From Gammaproteobacteria bacterium BRH_c0 (lineage in GTDB: Bacteria > Pseudomonadota > Gammaproteobacteria > Pseudomonadales > Porticoccaceae), in the NCBI GenBank assembly GCA_000961645.1, contig LADM01000050.1, positions 24,291-88,290 on the forward strand: a DNA stretch of 64,000 nucleotides. The letters are read 5' to 3'. The notes beneath the pieces were generated by a model, which had not been told where the DNA came from, did not search any database, and saw only the letters and a program-made list of their open reading frames with translations. Made by a program: the position numbers and the translations under genes. Of this stretch, positions 23,553 through 31,843 are shown one piece after another. Numbering within the stretch: position 1 is the first letter of the stretch; each line of letters begins with the position of its first letter.

Positions 23553-24934
23553 GATCAATCCGCGTCTTCCTGGTGATAGCCACCCTTGCCACCCTGGTAC
23601 TGGTGGTGTTTGTGGCCGCCGTGCAGGGCTACCGCTCCAGTATGGCCGAGGCCGAAAGCCTGTTCGACAGCCAGCTTCAGGAGTTGGCCCAATTTGCCGT
23701 CAATCTGCGCGGCGACCATCCGATCAGCAACGGCCAGCCAATCCATATTGCCTACCAGCTGTGGCAGCCCCAGGCCGATGGCAGCGCCACCTTGCTGGCG
23801 CGCAGTTCCAATGCCAGCAGCACAGCGCTGGTGGAGCTCACACCGGGTTTTGGTTACGCCAATTTTGCTGGCTACCGCTGGCGCACCTATGTGCATTTGG
23901 TGGAGCAGGACAACCTGATTGCCGTGGCCGCTGCGCGCACAGATGTCCGCTTTCAGTTGGCGGAGAATGTCATTCTCGAAGCCATTCTTCCTGTCGTTAT
24001 CGGTCTGCCTCTGTCGGGGCTGCTGATCTGGCTGATTGTCGGCAAGGGCCTTGGCCCGCTGCGGGAACTGGCCGCGCGTTTGCGAGAAAAAGAGTACCGC
24101 GACCTCAGCCCGGTCACTCTCGCCACCCAGCCGCGCGAACTCGACCAGGTGCTGAACTCGGTAAACGGCCTGCTGACACGCCTCAACGATGCCTTCGAGC
24201 GGGAAAAACGCTTTGCCTCCGACGCCGCCCACGAGCTGCGCACGCCTATCAGCGTGCTCAAGTTGCAGCTCCACAATCTGGAACAACAGCATCCCGACCA
24301 CTCGGAAGAGCTGCGCCAGCTGCATGATGGCATCCAGCGCATGCAACACCTGGTGGAACAGATTCTCGCCCTCTACCGCAGCGCGCCGGAACAGTTCAGC
24401 GCCAGTTTCCGCCCGGTCAATCTCCACAACCTGGCGGCAAGCGTGATTGCCGAGATGTACGCCGAATTCGAAACCAGGGGCCAGAGTATTGAATTGCTCG
24501 GTGACACCGATGCTGCCAGTGTGACCGTGGAGGGCGATCCCTTTGCCCTGCAAACCCTGCTCGCCAATTTGCTGGCCAATGCCAACAAGTACACCCCGGC
24601 GGGCGGACATATTTTGGTGGAGGTAGCCGCTGCAGCAGGCGCGGTGATTGTCCGGGTTGAGGACAACGGCCCGGGCATTGCCGGGCAGGACCGCGAGCGG
24701 ATTTTCGAGCGCTTCCACCGGGTCAGTGGCGACCGCCACGATTCCGGTCAACCGGGTTGCGGGCTGGGGCTTGCCATCGTCAAGAATATCGCCGAGCTTC
24801 ACCAGGCACACATTGAAGTCACACACTCGCGCTTCGCCAGCGGCGCGTGTTTTTCCGTGACGTTTCCGGCACTATCAAACTCTTCATCACCGGCATCCCT
24901 GCCAAAGCGCGATAACACAGGAAACCTCAGCTGA
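23549..24934 (+). CDS. Sensor histidine kinase
   Basis: A 461-residue partner of the preceding regulator, starting at TTG with a TTGA overlap. There are two TM segments (about residues 4-24 and 140-160) around a 115-residue periplasmic domain, then HAMP-like and HisKA regions. The phospho-acceptor His228 sits in SDAAHELRTPI. The ATPase domain has the N box LLANANKYTPAGG, G1 VEDNGPGIA, F box IFERFHR and G2 GCGLGLAIVK. It resembles QseC-type kinases. Linked to iron-import genes, it may sense iron, copper or envelope conditions, but the ligand is not readable. Confidence 0.93.
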   Translation: MRSIRVFLVIATLATLVLVVFVAAVQGYRSSMAEAESLFDSQLQELAQFAVNLRGDHPISNGQPIHIAYQLWQPQADGSATLLARSSNASSTALVELTPGFGYANFAGYRWRTYVHLVEQDNLIAVAAARTDVRFQLAENVILEAILPVVIGLPLSGLLIWLIVGKGLGPLRELAARLREKEYRDLSPVTLATQPRELDQVLNSVNGLLTRLNDAFEREKRFASDAAHELRTPISVLKLQLHNLEQQHPDHSEELRQLHDGIQRMQHLVEQILALYRSAPEQFSASFRPVNLHNLAASVIAEMYAEFETRGQSIELLGDTDAASVTVEGDPFALQTLLANLLANANKYTPAGGHILVEVAAAAGAVIVRVEDNGPGIAGQDRERIFERFHRVSGDRHDSGQPGCGLGLAIVKNIAELHQAHIEVTHSRFASGACFSVTFPALSNSSSPASLPKRDNTGNLS

Positions 24935-25278
24935 TGAGATGCTTCCCTTTATCACCGTTGCACACACTATTGCTGGCTGCCAGCATCGCTGTTGTGCCTC
25001 AAGTGCTGGCCGCGCCGCCACTGGTCAAGATTGAAATCCGCGACCACCTGTTCTACCCCTCCAACGTGAAGATACCCGCCAACACCAAGGTAAAGCTGGT
25101 GGTGATCAATCGCGACCCAACGGCGGAAGAGTTCGAAAGCTATGAACTGAACCGGGAAAAAATCATTCCCGGCGGCGCCACCAGTGTGATTTTTATCGGC
25201 CCCCTGCCACCTGGGGAATATCCGTTTTTTGGCGAGTTTTTCCCCAGGACGGCCCAGGGCAAGGTGATCGCGGAGTGA
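24934..25278 (+). CDS. Periplasmic cupredoxin-fold protein lacking type-1 copper ligands
   Basis: A 114-residue exported protein (signal peptide to about residue 27). The mature part has the cupredoxin pattern FYPSNVKIPANTKVKLVVINRDP. Usual copper residues are absent. There is no Cys after the signal peptide, and the positions expected for His, Cys-x-His and Met read EEFES, FFGEFFP and AQG. The replacement residues are acidic or aromatic. Similar proteins accompany FTR1 permeases and the EfeO cupredoxin domain, where Glu-rich sites may handle ferric iron (inference). It overlaps the kinase stop by one base (TGATG) and precedes FTR1 by 7 bases. Confidence 0.82.
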   Translation: MRCFPLSPLHTLLLAASIAVVPQVLAAPPLVKIEIRDHLFYPSNVKIPANTKVKLVVINRDPTAEEFESYELNREKIIPGGATSVIFIGPLPPGEYPFFGEFFPRTAQGKVIAE

Positions 25279-25285
25279 GGATGCC

Positions 25286-26074
25286 ATGCTGCTTTCAACC
25301 CTGATCATTGTTCTACGGGAAATTCTCGAAGCAGCCCTGGTTATCAGCCTGTTGCTGGTTTTTACGCGCCTGCGTGGCATTGATGCCCGCTGGGTGCTGT
25401 ATGGCCTTGGCGCAGGTATGGTGGGGGCGGTCATTTATGCCAGCCAGATCGCCCGGGTGTCGGAAATGTTTGAATACACCGGCCAGGAAATAACCAACGC
25501 CAGTATGCAGGTGGCCATCTTTATCAGTCTGGCGATCCTGACGGTATTGATTTGCCGTCCGGCGCCTCACCGGACACGACTTGTCAGTATCCTTATGGCA
25601 TTGGTTGTCGCCCTGGCAGTGGCGCGCGAAGGATTTGAAATCCTGCTTTACCTCTCAGGCCTGATGACCAAACCCGAGCTGGTCACCCCCTTGCTGTTGG
25701 GAACAATCCTCGGCACCGGTATCGGTTGCAGCATCGGCGCGCTGTTTTACTACGGCCTGCTCAACTTTTCGCCGCGCAGTGGCCAGACCATTGCCTTGCT
25801 GCTGCTGGCGCTGTTTGGCGGCAATATGCTGTCGCAGGCTGCGCAGATGCTGATCCAGGCAGACCTGCTGCCAGCGGGCGCTACCCTTTGGGACAGCTCG
25901 CGGATACTGCCCGAGGATTCCCTCGCCGGGCAACTGTTTTATGCCCTGATCGGCTATGAAGCCACCCCCACCCTGATGCAGCTGACGGCTTATCTGGGTG
26001 GCTTGGGTTTGCTGCTGGCGCTGGCGTTGCCTGGCATTGCGATACAACGCCGACAAGCGCTGCAACCAGAATGA
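25286..26074 (+). CDS. FTR1-family iron permease
   Basis: A 262-residue inner-membrane permease with seven predicted helices. The two diagnostic REXXE motifs are present: Arg11-Glu12-x2-Glu15 (REILEA) and Arg114-Glu115-x2-Glu118 (REGFE). The family imports ferric iron or, coupled to a ferroxidase, ferrous iron. The ferroxidase partner here is unclear because the neighbouring cupredoxin lacks copper ligands. It lies in one operon with the two-component system, the cupredoxin-fold protein and the following exported protein. Confidence 0.93.
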   Translation: MLLSTLIIVLREILEAALVISLLLVFTRLRGIDARWVLYGLGAGMVGAVIYASQIARVSEMFEYTGQEITNASMQVAIFISLAILTVLICRPAPHRTRLVSILMALVVALAVAREGFEILLYLSGLMTKPELVTPLLLGTILGTGIGCSIGALFYYGLLNFSPRSGQTIALLLLALFGGNMLSQAAQMLIQADLLPAGATLWDSSRILPEDSLAGQLFYALIGYEATPTLMQLTAYLGGLGLLLALALPGIAIQRRQALQPE

Positions 26075-26108
26075 AACTCACCTCGCACAGGAGCGGGTCC
26101 TGAACACT

Positions 26109-26831
26109 ATGCGCAAAACACCACATCCTCTCTTTGCAATCCTTCTGGCCCCATGCCTGTTGCTACCTTTAGCCGTGTCGGCTGACGGCATCGTGGTGGA
26201 CAAAATCTACCATCCCTATGTGGAACCCCTGGAGCAGGAACTGGAATGGCGCATGGTGTGGCAGGACAGCCAGCCCGGTCGCGATGACCGCGAACAGTTG
26301 CAGCGCTTTGCCTATGGCCGCGCCTTTGGCGAGCGCTGGTTTGGCGAGGCCTATATTGTCACCGAGCAGTCAGCCAACAGCAGTCAGGAGGTTGAAGCCG
26401 TCGAACTGGAAGTGCTGCACCAGCTCACCGAACAGGGAGAGTACTGGGCCGACTGGGGCATGGTGGTGGAGCTGGAAAAATATATCGGCGCCGATATCTG
26501 GGAATTGGGCACCGGCATCCTGGCGGAAAAGGAACTGGGGCAATGGAGTGTGACCGGCAATGTTATGGTCAGCCAGGAATGGGGCAGCGATATCGACGAT
26601 GAAGTGGAGAGCCGCCTCGGCCTGCAGGCACGCTACCGCTACTCTCCCTTTTTTGAACCAGCGCTGGAATTCCACAGCGGCGAGGACACCCGCGCCCTGG
26701 GACCGGCCATGATGGGCAGTATCAAGCTCGGCATCCGCCGCAACCTGCGCTGGGAACTGGGGCTGCTGTTCGGCCTCGACCACGCCAGCCCCGACCAGAC
26801 GGTCAGGGCCGGTGTCGAGTACGAGTTCTAG
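26109..26831 (+). CDS. Exported beta-rich protein of the FTR1 operon (likely outer membrane)
   Basis: I do not recognise a named family. The 240-residue product starts MRKTPHPLFAIL, with a signal peptide cut near VSADG. The rest alternates short strands, with W/Y and Glu-rich turns (YWADWGMVVELEKY, RYRYSPFFEPALEFHSGED). It ends in Phe (GVEYEF), typical of outer-membrane barrels. The size and pattern suggest a small barrel. An AGGAG site lies 15 bases upstream, so a CTG start at 26099 is an alternative. Operon position points to an iron-uptake role. Confidence 0.72.
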   Translation: MRKTPHPLFAILLAPCLLLPLAVSADGIVVDKIYHPYVEPLEQELEWRMVWQDSQPGRDDREQLQRFAYGRAFGERWFGEAYIVTEQSANSSQEVEAVELEVLHQLTEQGEYWADWGMVVELEKYIGADIWELGTGILAEKELGQWSVTGNVMVSQEWGSDIDDEVESRLGLQARYRYSPFFEPALEFHSGEDTRALGPAMMGSIKLGIRRNLRWELGLLFGLDHASPDQTVRAGVEYEF

Positions 26832-26844
26832 TACTGCAACCCGA

Positions 26845-27681
26845 TCAGCAGGAACGCCCGCTGGGATTGGCGTTGAAGTTATCCCGGTTTCCCGCCACAT
26901 GGGGCATATGGGAGATATAACCGCCATCCACCACCAGCACCTGCCCGGTGACATTGCGGGCATCATCAGATGCCAGGTACGCCACTGCGGCGGCAATATC
27001 CCGCGGCTCACCGAGCTCCGGCACCAACGCGTGGGAACCGATCAGCTGCAACTGTTCGGCACTGTTGTTCTCTTTCGCATTGGGGGTGAGGATCAGGCCG
27101 GGAGAGACCGTATTGCAGCGAATATTGCGCGAACCGTACTGGGTTGCCACATAGAGTCCGAGGCAGTTGATAGCCGCCTTTGACGCGGCATAGGCCGGGG
27201 CGTAAAAATCCCCGCGCAGCGACGCGCCGGAACTAGTGTTGATAATGGAGCCACCGCCGCCCTTGAACATGATCGGCAGCACAGTCTTGATCATCAGCAT
27301 GGTGCCGCGGGTATTGATATGGAAAGCCCGATCCCACACATCCGGGTCCATGTGCTCGATGGCCATATCGCCCACCATCTGTTCCATATTGGTAATGGCG
27401 GCGTTGTTGTGCAAAATATCCACCGTCCCAAAACGCTCCACCACGGCGGCAAAAAATCCGTTGATGCTGTTGATATCGCCAAGGTCGAGGCGCAAAGCCA
27501 TAGCCTCGCCACCCTGCTCAGCAATCGCCTGTACAACACTCTCGGCACCGGCCAGGTCCGTATCCGCCACCACCACTTTGGCGCCCTCTGCGGCAAGTCG
27601 CAGCGCTGTGGCGCCACCGATGGCACCCACTTCGCGGGCGCCGGAGACAATGGCCACTTTTCCTTCCAGTCTTTTCATCAT
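26845..27681 (-). CDS. Short-chain dehydrogenase/reductase
   Basis: A 278-residue SDR. The cofactor motif is SGAREVGAIGG, where the usual TGxxxGIG is varied (two extra residues, Ala in place of Gly). NNAA (normally NNAG) follows, then a catalytic Ser in NTSSGAS, and YAASKAA. ADTD after the second strand suggests NAD preference. Substrate unknown. It is convergent with the FTR1 operon (13 bases apart) and divergent from the EthD gene, suggesting a separate catabolic locus with the EthD proteins. Confidence 0.87.
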   Translation of the reverse strand: MMKRLEGKVAIVSGAREVGAIGGATALRLAAEGAKVVVADTDLAGAESVVQAIAEQGGEAMALRLDLGDINSINGFFAAVVERFGTVDILHNNAAITNMEQMVGDMAIEHMDPDVWDRAFHINTRGTMLMIKTVLPIMFKGGGGSIINTSSGASLRGDFYAPAYAASKAAINCLGLYVATQYGSRNIRCNTVSPGLILTPNAKENNSAEQLQLIGSHALVPELGEPRDIAAAVAYLASDDARNVTGQVLVVDGGYISHMPHVAGNRDNFNANPSGRSC

Positions 27682-27769
27682 GCTATCCTCTGTGATTATT
27701 ACTGTCGCAATGTCTGACTCTTAAAACTTCACTCTGCAAAATGCCTGATTATAAAAAACGGAGCACCCT

Positions 27770-28486
27770 GTGATTAAACTGATGACCCTGATCAAATCCC
27801 CGGCCAGCGCGACGGCCGATACCGTGCGTGACTTTTGGCAGCGCGATTTTTTCCCGGCTTTTCACGCCATTCCTACTGTCAATGCCCATCTGGTCAAGGC
27901 TGTCCACCACCATGCATTGCCGCTGGAAATCCGCCATGAGGATGGCATTCAAAATGCCCGCTGGGCCGGTGTTGGCACCTATTATTTCGACAGCCGCGTC
28001 GCCGCTGAAAAAGTGCTGGCCGACAGTCAGTATCAACAGCTCCTGGGTTCCAATCCGCAGGTCATCAGCGACACCCTCAACCTGCTGGTGGACGAGGTGT
28101 GGATTCACAACCGCGACAAATCCCATTTGCCGATCAAGGCCTTTGCCTTTTTCAAGCGCCTGCCCCACCTGTCGCGCCTTGAGGCCCTGCAGTATTATCA
28201 GGATGTCCACGCTCCCTACGGCGATTCAGAAGCCATCAACCGCGGCCGCACAGTGCGCTATATCCAGAACCATGTGTTGCTCGACTACCACCACCCCGAT
28301 CCGCAGCTCGATTTCGACGGCGGCCCGGAAATCTGGTTCAAATCCATGGATATCGCCCTCGACCTGTTTGGCGATCAGAAAGCCATGGAGACCCTGGCGG
28401 AGGATGAAGCCCGCTTTGTGATCCGCGGAGATCTGATCCATTTCCTCACTGACGAGGTGGTGATTTTCGACAGTGCCGACGACTAG
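27770..28486 (+). CDS. EthD-domain protein, tandem
   Basis: A 238-residue protein with two ferredoxin-like (dimeric alpha-beta barrel) EthD units. The first carries VRDFWQRDFFPAFHAIPTV and the second, near residue 130, LSRLEALQYYQDVHAPYG. EthD-type proteins take part in ether and alkyl degradation or polyketide maturation, often with no clear own activity. The start is GTG with GGAG 10 bases ahead. It converges with a second EthD-like gene and their stops overlap by a few bases. It is divergent from the SDR by 88 bases. Confidence 0.75.
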   Translation: MIKLMTLIKSPASATADTVRDFWQRDFFPAFHAIPTVNAHLVKAVHHHALPLEIRHEDGIQNARWAGVGTYYFDSRVAAEKVLADSQYQQLLGSNPQVISDTLNLLVDEVWIHNRDKSHLPIKAFAFFKRLPHLSRLEALQYYQDVHAPYGDSEAINRGRTVRYIQNHVLLDYHHPDPQLDFDGGPEIWFKSMDIALDLFGDQKAMETLAEDEARFVIRGDLIHFLTDEVVIFDSADD

Positions 28487-29217
28487 CCACGGTCTAGTAC
28501 GGTCACCTTCCTGTCGGTGACAAAGGTTAGCATCTCTTCGGGTTTACTGAATTTCTGCTCGTCGGGACGCACGATGGCCATGTACTGGTCGTTGCCGTAG
28601 GCGATAAGCATTTCGTCGATACTGCTGGCTCCCATATCGGCGCACATGGGGAAGAACTGGTAGGGGCCGAGCCATTGAGCCAGCCCTTCACCGGAAATCT
28701 TGCGGCCATGCACCTGGGTGTAAAGGGTGAGGCGGTTCCAGGTTTCCGGCGCCTGCTGCGCTACGACAGGATGAACATCATTCCAGTAGCGCTGGGCATC
28801 TTCGACCGCCATACCATCCACCACATGGCCTGCCACCGTCATCCTCACGCCGGTCGCAGCGAGCTCATCCGGTTTTTTGGGGCGCACTTCACCGAGGAAA
28901 ACGGCGCTGGCCTGCTGATCTACCAACGCCTCGAGGCGGGCGTTGGCGGGCGGTTCTGACAGGCTGTCAAGACCCTGCATGGCGCTGTTGTAGTCGTCGT
29001 AAAAGAGCTCGACCAAGGCGTCAAAATGGGGTGGGAAAACCTCCTCCAGCGCTGTGCTGGTGAGATCCATGGGCAGGTTGATCATCAGTTTTATCAGTAC
29101 ATCTTTATGCCCTGCCTGGTTGGCAATGGCTGGTGCCCAGACGTCTTTCAGATGGGATACAAATGTTTCGCGATCACTATTTGCCGAGCATTTGAGAAAT
29201 GCAGTTATTCGCCACAT
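28483..29217 (-). CDS. Second EthD-like protein
   Basis: A 244-residue protein with the same two-lobed plan: MWRITAFLKCSANSDRETFVSHLKDVWAP opens the first lobe, and GMAVEDAQRYWNDVHPVV marks the second near residue 145. ATG at 29217 is preceded by GGAG (CCGGAGTAACCCT). An upstream in-frame start adds 18 residues and was rejected. It is convergent with the first EthD gene (overlap 3-4 bases). The ancestral pair may form a heterodimer or act on related substrates. Confidence 0.72.
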   Translation of the reverse strand: MWRITAFLKCSANSDRETFVSHLKDVWAPAIANQAGHKDVLIKLMINLPMDLTSTALEEVFPPHFDALVELFYDDYNSAMQGLDSLSEPPANARLEALVDQQASAVFLGEVRPKKPDELAATGVRMTVAGHVVDGMAVEDAQRYWNDVHPVVAQQAPETWNRLTLYTQVHGRKISGEGLAQWLGPYQFFPMCADMGASSIDEMLIAYGNDQYMAIVRPDEQKFSKPEEMLTFVTDRKVTVLDRG

Positions 29218-29349
29218 AGGGTTACTCCGGAATTTATTGTTATGGCTTTGTCCCTTTGCCTGGCTTTTCATTCCAGCGCGAGGATTTGGTCAAGGGGAGA
29301 AAAACTGTCAGCCCCTGCCCGGGTTATTGTCCGCCATTAAGCCTGTGAC

Positions 29350-29787
29350 TTACAACGCCGCTGGCAACTGGCGGCGGATTTTGTCGAGGCTTTCCTCCAC
29401 CACATTGACCGCCTTGTCGGTGGTCAGGGCGGCAGTGACCGGGTGCAGCTCCTTGCGCAACATGCCGAGAAATTCAGGCGGGGCAAGAATGTAGAGCCGG
29501 ATGATCTCGCCCGCCAGGGCATCACTGTTGAGCACTTCGGCTACCTCGCGGGCAAACAGGCCCACCGTATGGCTGTGAACCTCGCGGTTATCATTGAGAC
29601 TGTGGGCACCACTACCGCCATCGCGACCGCGATCACGCCCCGGGCGGTCACTGGCTATGTCCTGTATCCGCTGGCGGGAAGCCTCGTGAACCCTGTCCGC
29701 AATTTCGTGCAGGACACCGCTGTCCTGGTCCTTGGCAAAGTAACGCATACGACTTGAATCACACACAACAATCCTGATTTTCATCAT
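29350..29787 (-). CDS. Host-attachment-family protein
   Basis: A 145-residue protein of the Host_attach family named for Agrobacterium AtsE-type proteins. The signature is IRIVVCDSSRMRYF at the start, AREVAEVLNSDALAGEIIRLYILAPPEFLGMLRKEL in the middle and a Leu-rich helix. No secretion signal. The biochemical role is not established, and the name reflects early genetics. A GGAGG site precedes tandem ATG codons. It stands alone, downstream of the L,D-transpeptidase. Confidence 0.85.
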   Translation of the reverse strand: MMKIRIVVCDSSRMRYFAKDQDSGVLHEIADRVHEASRQRIQDIASDRPGRDRGRDGGSGAHSLNDNREVHSHTVGLFAREVAEVLNSDALAGEIIRLYILAPPEFLGMLRKELHPVTAALTTDKAVNVVEESLDKIRRQLPAAL

Positions 29788-29884
29788 TTGCCTCCACCCG
29801 CTGATGACTGGATAAAATGCTTACAACTGTAACCGTGACTTCCGATTGCCCCTGATGTTCAATCTCGACTGAACATCTGTGCTG

Positions 29885-31630
29885 TTAATTTCCCCCTGCG
29901 CGCAAGGCATTCACCAGTGCGTCATCGCGAGAGTAGATATCGGGGCGGAACTCTAGCTCACCGTCCTCATCCACATCCACGGTCCAATAGGCCAGCACAA
30001 TGGGCACCGGGGTCGGCAGGTTGACATTGCGGGTGCGACCGCTGGCCTTGATCGCCTCGATCTGCAAGCGCTTGTCCTCGCTGACCCCTTCAAAAAGTAT
30101 AGATGAAAGATCCATGGCCCCCTCGACCCGCACACAGCCGGAACTGGTGGTGCGCTGTTCATTGGCGAACAGCTTGCGGTTCGGGGTGTCGTGCAGATAC
30201 ACGGCAAAGGGGTTGGGGAACCGTATCGCCACCAGCCCAAGCGCATTGTTGGGTCCGGCGTCCTGGCGCAGCCGGATGGCGCCCGGGTTGTTCCAGTTGA
30301 TGGCATAGGGGTCGAGCTGCCGCCCATCCGGACCCAGCACCCTGATGCGGTTTTTCGCCAGATAGCCGATATCGCGGCGAATTTCCGGCAGCTTGTCCTT
30401 GCGATAGATGGTGGGCGGCACCGTCCAGGTGGGATTAAAGGTGAGGTGGGTAATGCGCGATTTGAGCACAGGTGTGGGCCGGGCGCTGGTGCCAACCTGC
30501 ACCCGGCTGCGCCACAGGGGGGCGTAATCGCGCAGGTAAATGACCTCGGCACCGGCGATATCCACCAGCACGGTGTTGAACTCAATCTCGCGCCACAGCC
30601 AGCGCAAACGCTCAAGATTGGCCCTGATCTGGTCATAGCGGAAGGCGCGGGACAGGTTCATCTCCTGCCGGGTTTGCGGACCTACTATGCCATCGGTTTT
30701 GAGGCGATGACGGCGCTGGAATTCCCTGACCGCTGCTGAGAGTGTTTCATCGTACTGTTCAGCACTAGCTACTTCAGGACTAGCTACTTCAGGAGCAGCC
30801 ACTTCAGGAGCAGCCATTTCACGACCAGCCATTTCGCCGCCTGCAGGGCTCAGATAGCCTTCCGCCTCAAGGCGCTGGCGTACCAGCGGCGTCCGGCTAT
30901 CCTCCATGCCGGGCCGCAGGATTGGCCCCGGCGGCACCTGCGGCCAGCCCACAAAGCGGTATTGATCGCGCCACTGGCCATAGGCCTGGCGCAACTGGTG
31001 ATAGCGTGCCAAGCCGGGCCGCGCCCGCTGGAATGCCACGCCGATATCGGCAAGACCGGAAGCGGCGAGGCTCTCCAGCTGGGCCAGGGTATCCAGCTGT
31101 GCCTGGTGTTCAAGCCCCACCAGGGGCGCAACCTCCGTCAGCGCACCATCCGCGCGCGGCGCGCGCCACAGAGGCTCAAGTGCTTCAGCGTTCAATTTGC
31201 CATGACTGAGGTGGTAGAGCGCATTAAGGTAGCCATAGGATGCCTGCAACTCCCTGCACACCAGGGCATCGTGATCAGTGACGGCAATATCCCGCAGCTC
31301 ACGCAGCTGCATGACACCGTAATCGAGGGGGTCGAGACCGTCCTCCACCAGTCCGTCGATAGCCAGAATCAGGGATTCATAACGCTGGGAATCGAGCCAT
31401 AGTGGCCTGAAATCATTGTCGGCATACAAACCAGCGACAGTGCGGGCAACAGGATGGTCGTCATCGACGGCGCTGATAACACAAGCGGGGGCTGGGTTGG
31501 CCAGTTGCCGCTGCAGGCTGGAGGATGGGTCAGAGGCTACAGTTACAGCACTTGCCGACGATATGCCTGCGGATACGGCGACTGCCAGTAATGTCCACAC
31601 ACCGCACCACAGTGTACAAATTTTATACAA
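29885..31630 (-). CDS. L,D-transpeptidase of the LdtD/YcbB type
   Basis: This 581-residue exported peptidoglycan 3-3 crosslinking enzyme has a signal peptide (residues 1-28), a scaffold domain, a PG-binding region (AAVREFQRRHRLKTDGIVGPQTRQEMN) and a C-terminal YkuD domain. Catalytic Cys499 lies in TTSSGCVRVEG, after HDTPNRKLF. I chose a TTG start at 31630, because GGAG lies 8 bases ahead and the resulting signal peptide is normal. The GTG at 31681 adds an unlikely leader. A repeat-built linker rich in Met/Pro/Glu/Val precedes the PG-binding region. It is divergent from a second transpeptidase gene at 31844. Confidence 0.92.
   Translation of the reverse strand: MYKICTLWCGVWTLLAVAVSAGISSASAVTVASDPSSSLQRQLANPAPACVISAVDDDHPVARTVAGLYADNDFRPLWLDSQRYESLILAIDGLVEDGLDPLDYGVMQLRELRDIAVTDHDALVCRELQASYGYLNALYHLSHGKLNAEALEPLWRAPRADGALTEVAPLVGLEHQAQLDTLAQLESLAASGLADIGVAFQRARPGLARYHQLRQAYGQWRDQYRFVGWPQVPPGPILRPGMEDSRTPLVRQRLEAEGYLSPAGGEMAGREMAAPEVAAPEVASPEVASAEQYDETLSAAVREFQRRHRLKTDGIVGPQTRQEMNLSRAFRYDQIRANLERLRWLWREIEFNTVLVDIAGAEVIYLRDYAPLWRSRVQVGTSARPTPVLKSRITHLTFNPTWTVPPTIYRKDKLPEIRRDIGYLAKNRIRVLGPDGRQLDPYAINWNNPGAIRLRQDAGPNNALGLVAIRFPNPFAVYLHDTPNRKLFANEQRTTSSGCVRVEGAMDLSSILFEGVSEDKRLQIEAIKASGRTRNVNLPTPVPIVLAYWTVDVDEDGELEFRPDIYSRDDALVNALRAGGN
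30766..30840 (-). repeat. 15-bp tandem repeat in the L,D-transpeptidase linker
   Basis: Five 15-bp units, e.g. TAGCTACTTCAGGAC then TAGCTACTTCAGGAG, drift towards CAGCCATTTCACGAC. On the coding (minus) strand they encode a five-residue repeat of the type (P)EVA(S/A). The two left-most units differ at one base, indicating recent expansion. Copy number probably varies between strains. Confidence 0.9.
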
Positions 31631-31843
31631 CGGTTTTTCTCCGGGCCATTGCCTGCTAGAATCCCCGCATCGAACTGGCACTCAGTGATGAGTAGTCGAT
31701 CATGGGCAACCGGCGCAGCACACTATTATTCAAAATCTGTCAGCCTGCAGCCCTTCAGAGTCTGGAAGACCGCTAACAACCAACCAGTATTCAAACCTGC
31801 TGGACGAGTATTCAAGACTACTGGAAAAGAGGCACAATACCAA

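Noticed and set aside
23555..24826. Long minus-strand frame inside the histidine kinase
   Set aside because: Antisense shadow of a GC-rich gene.
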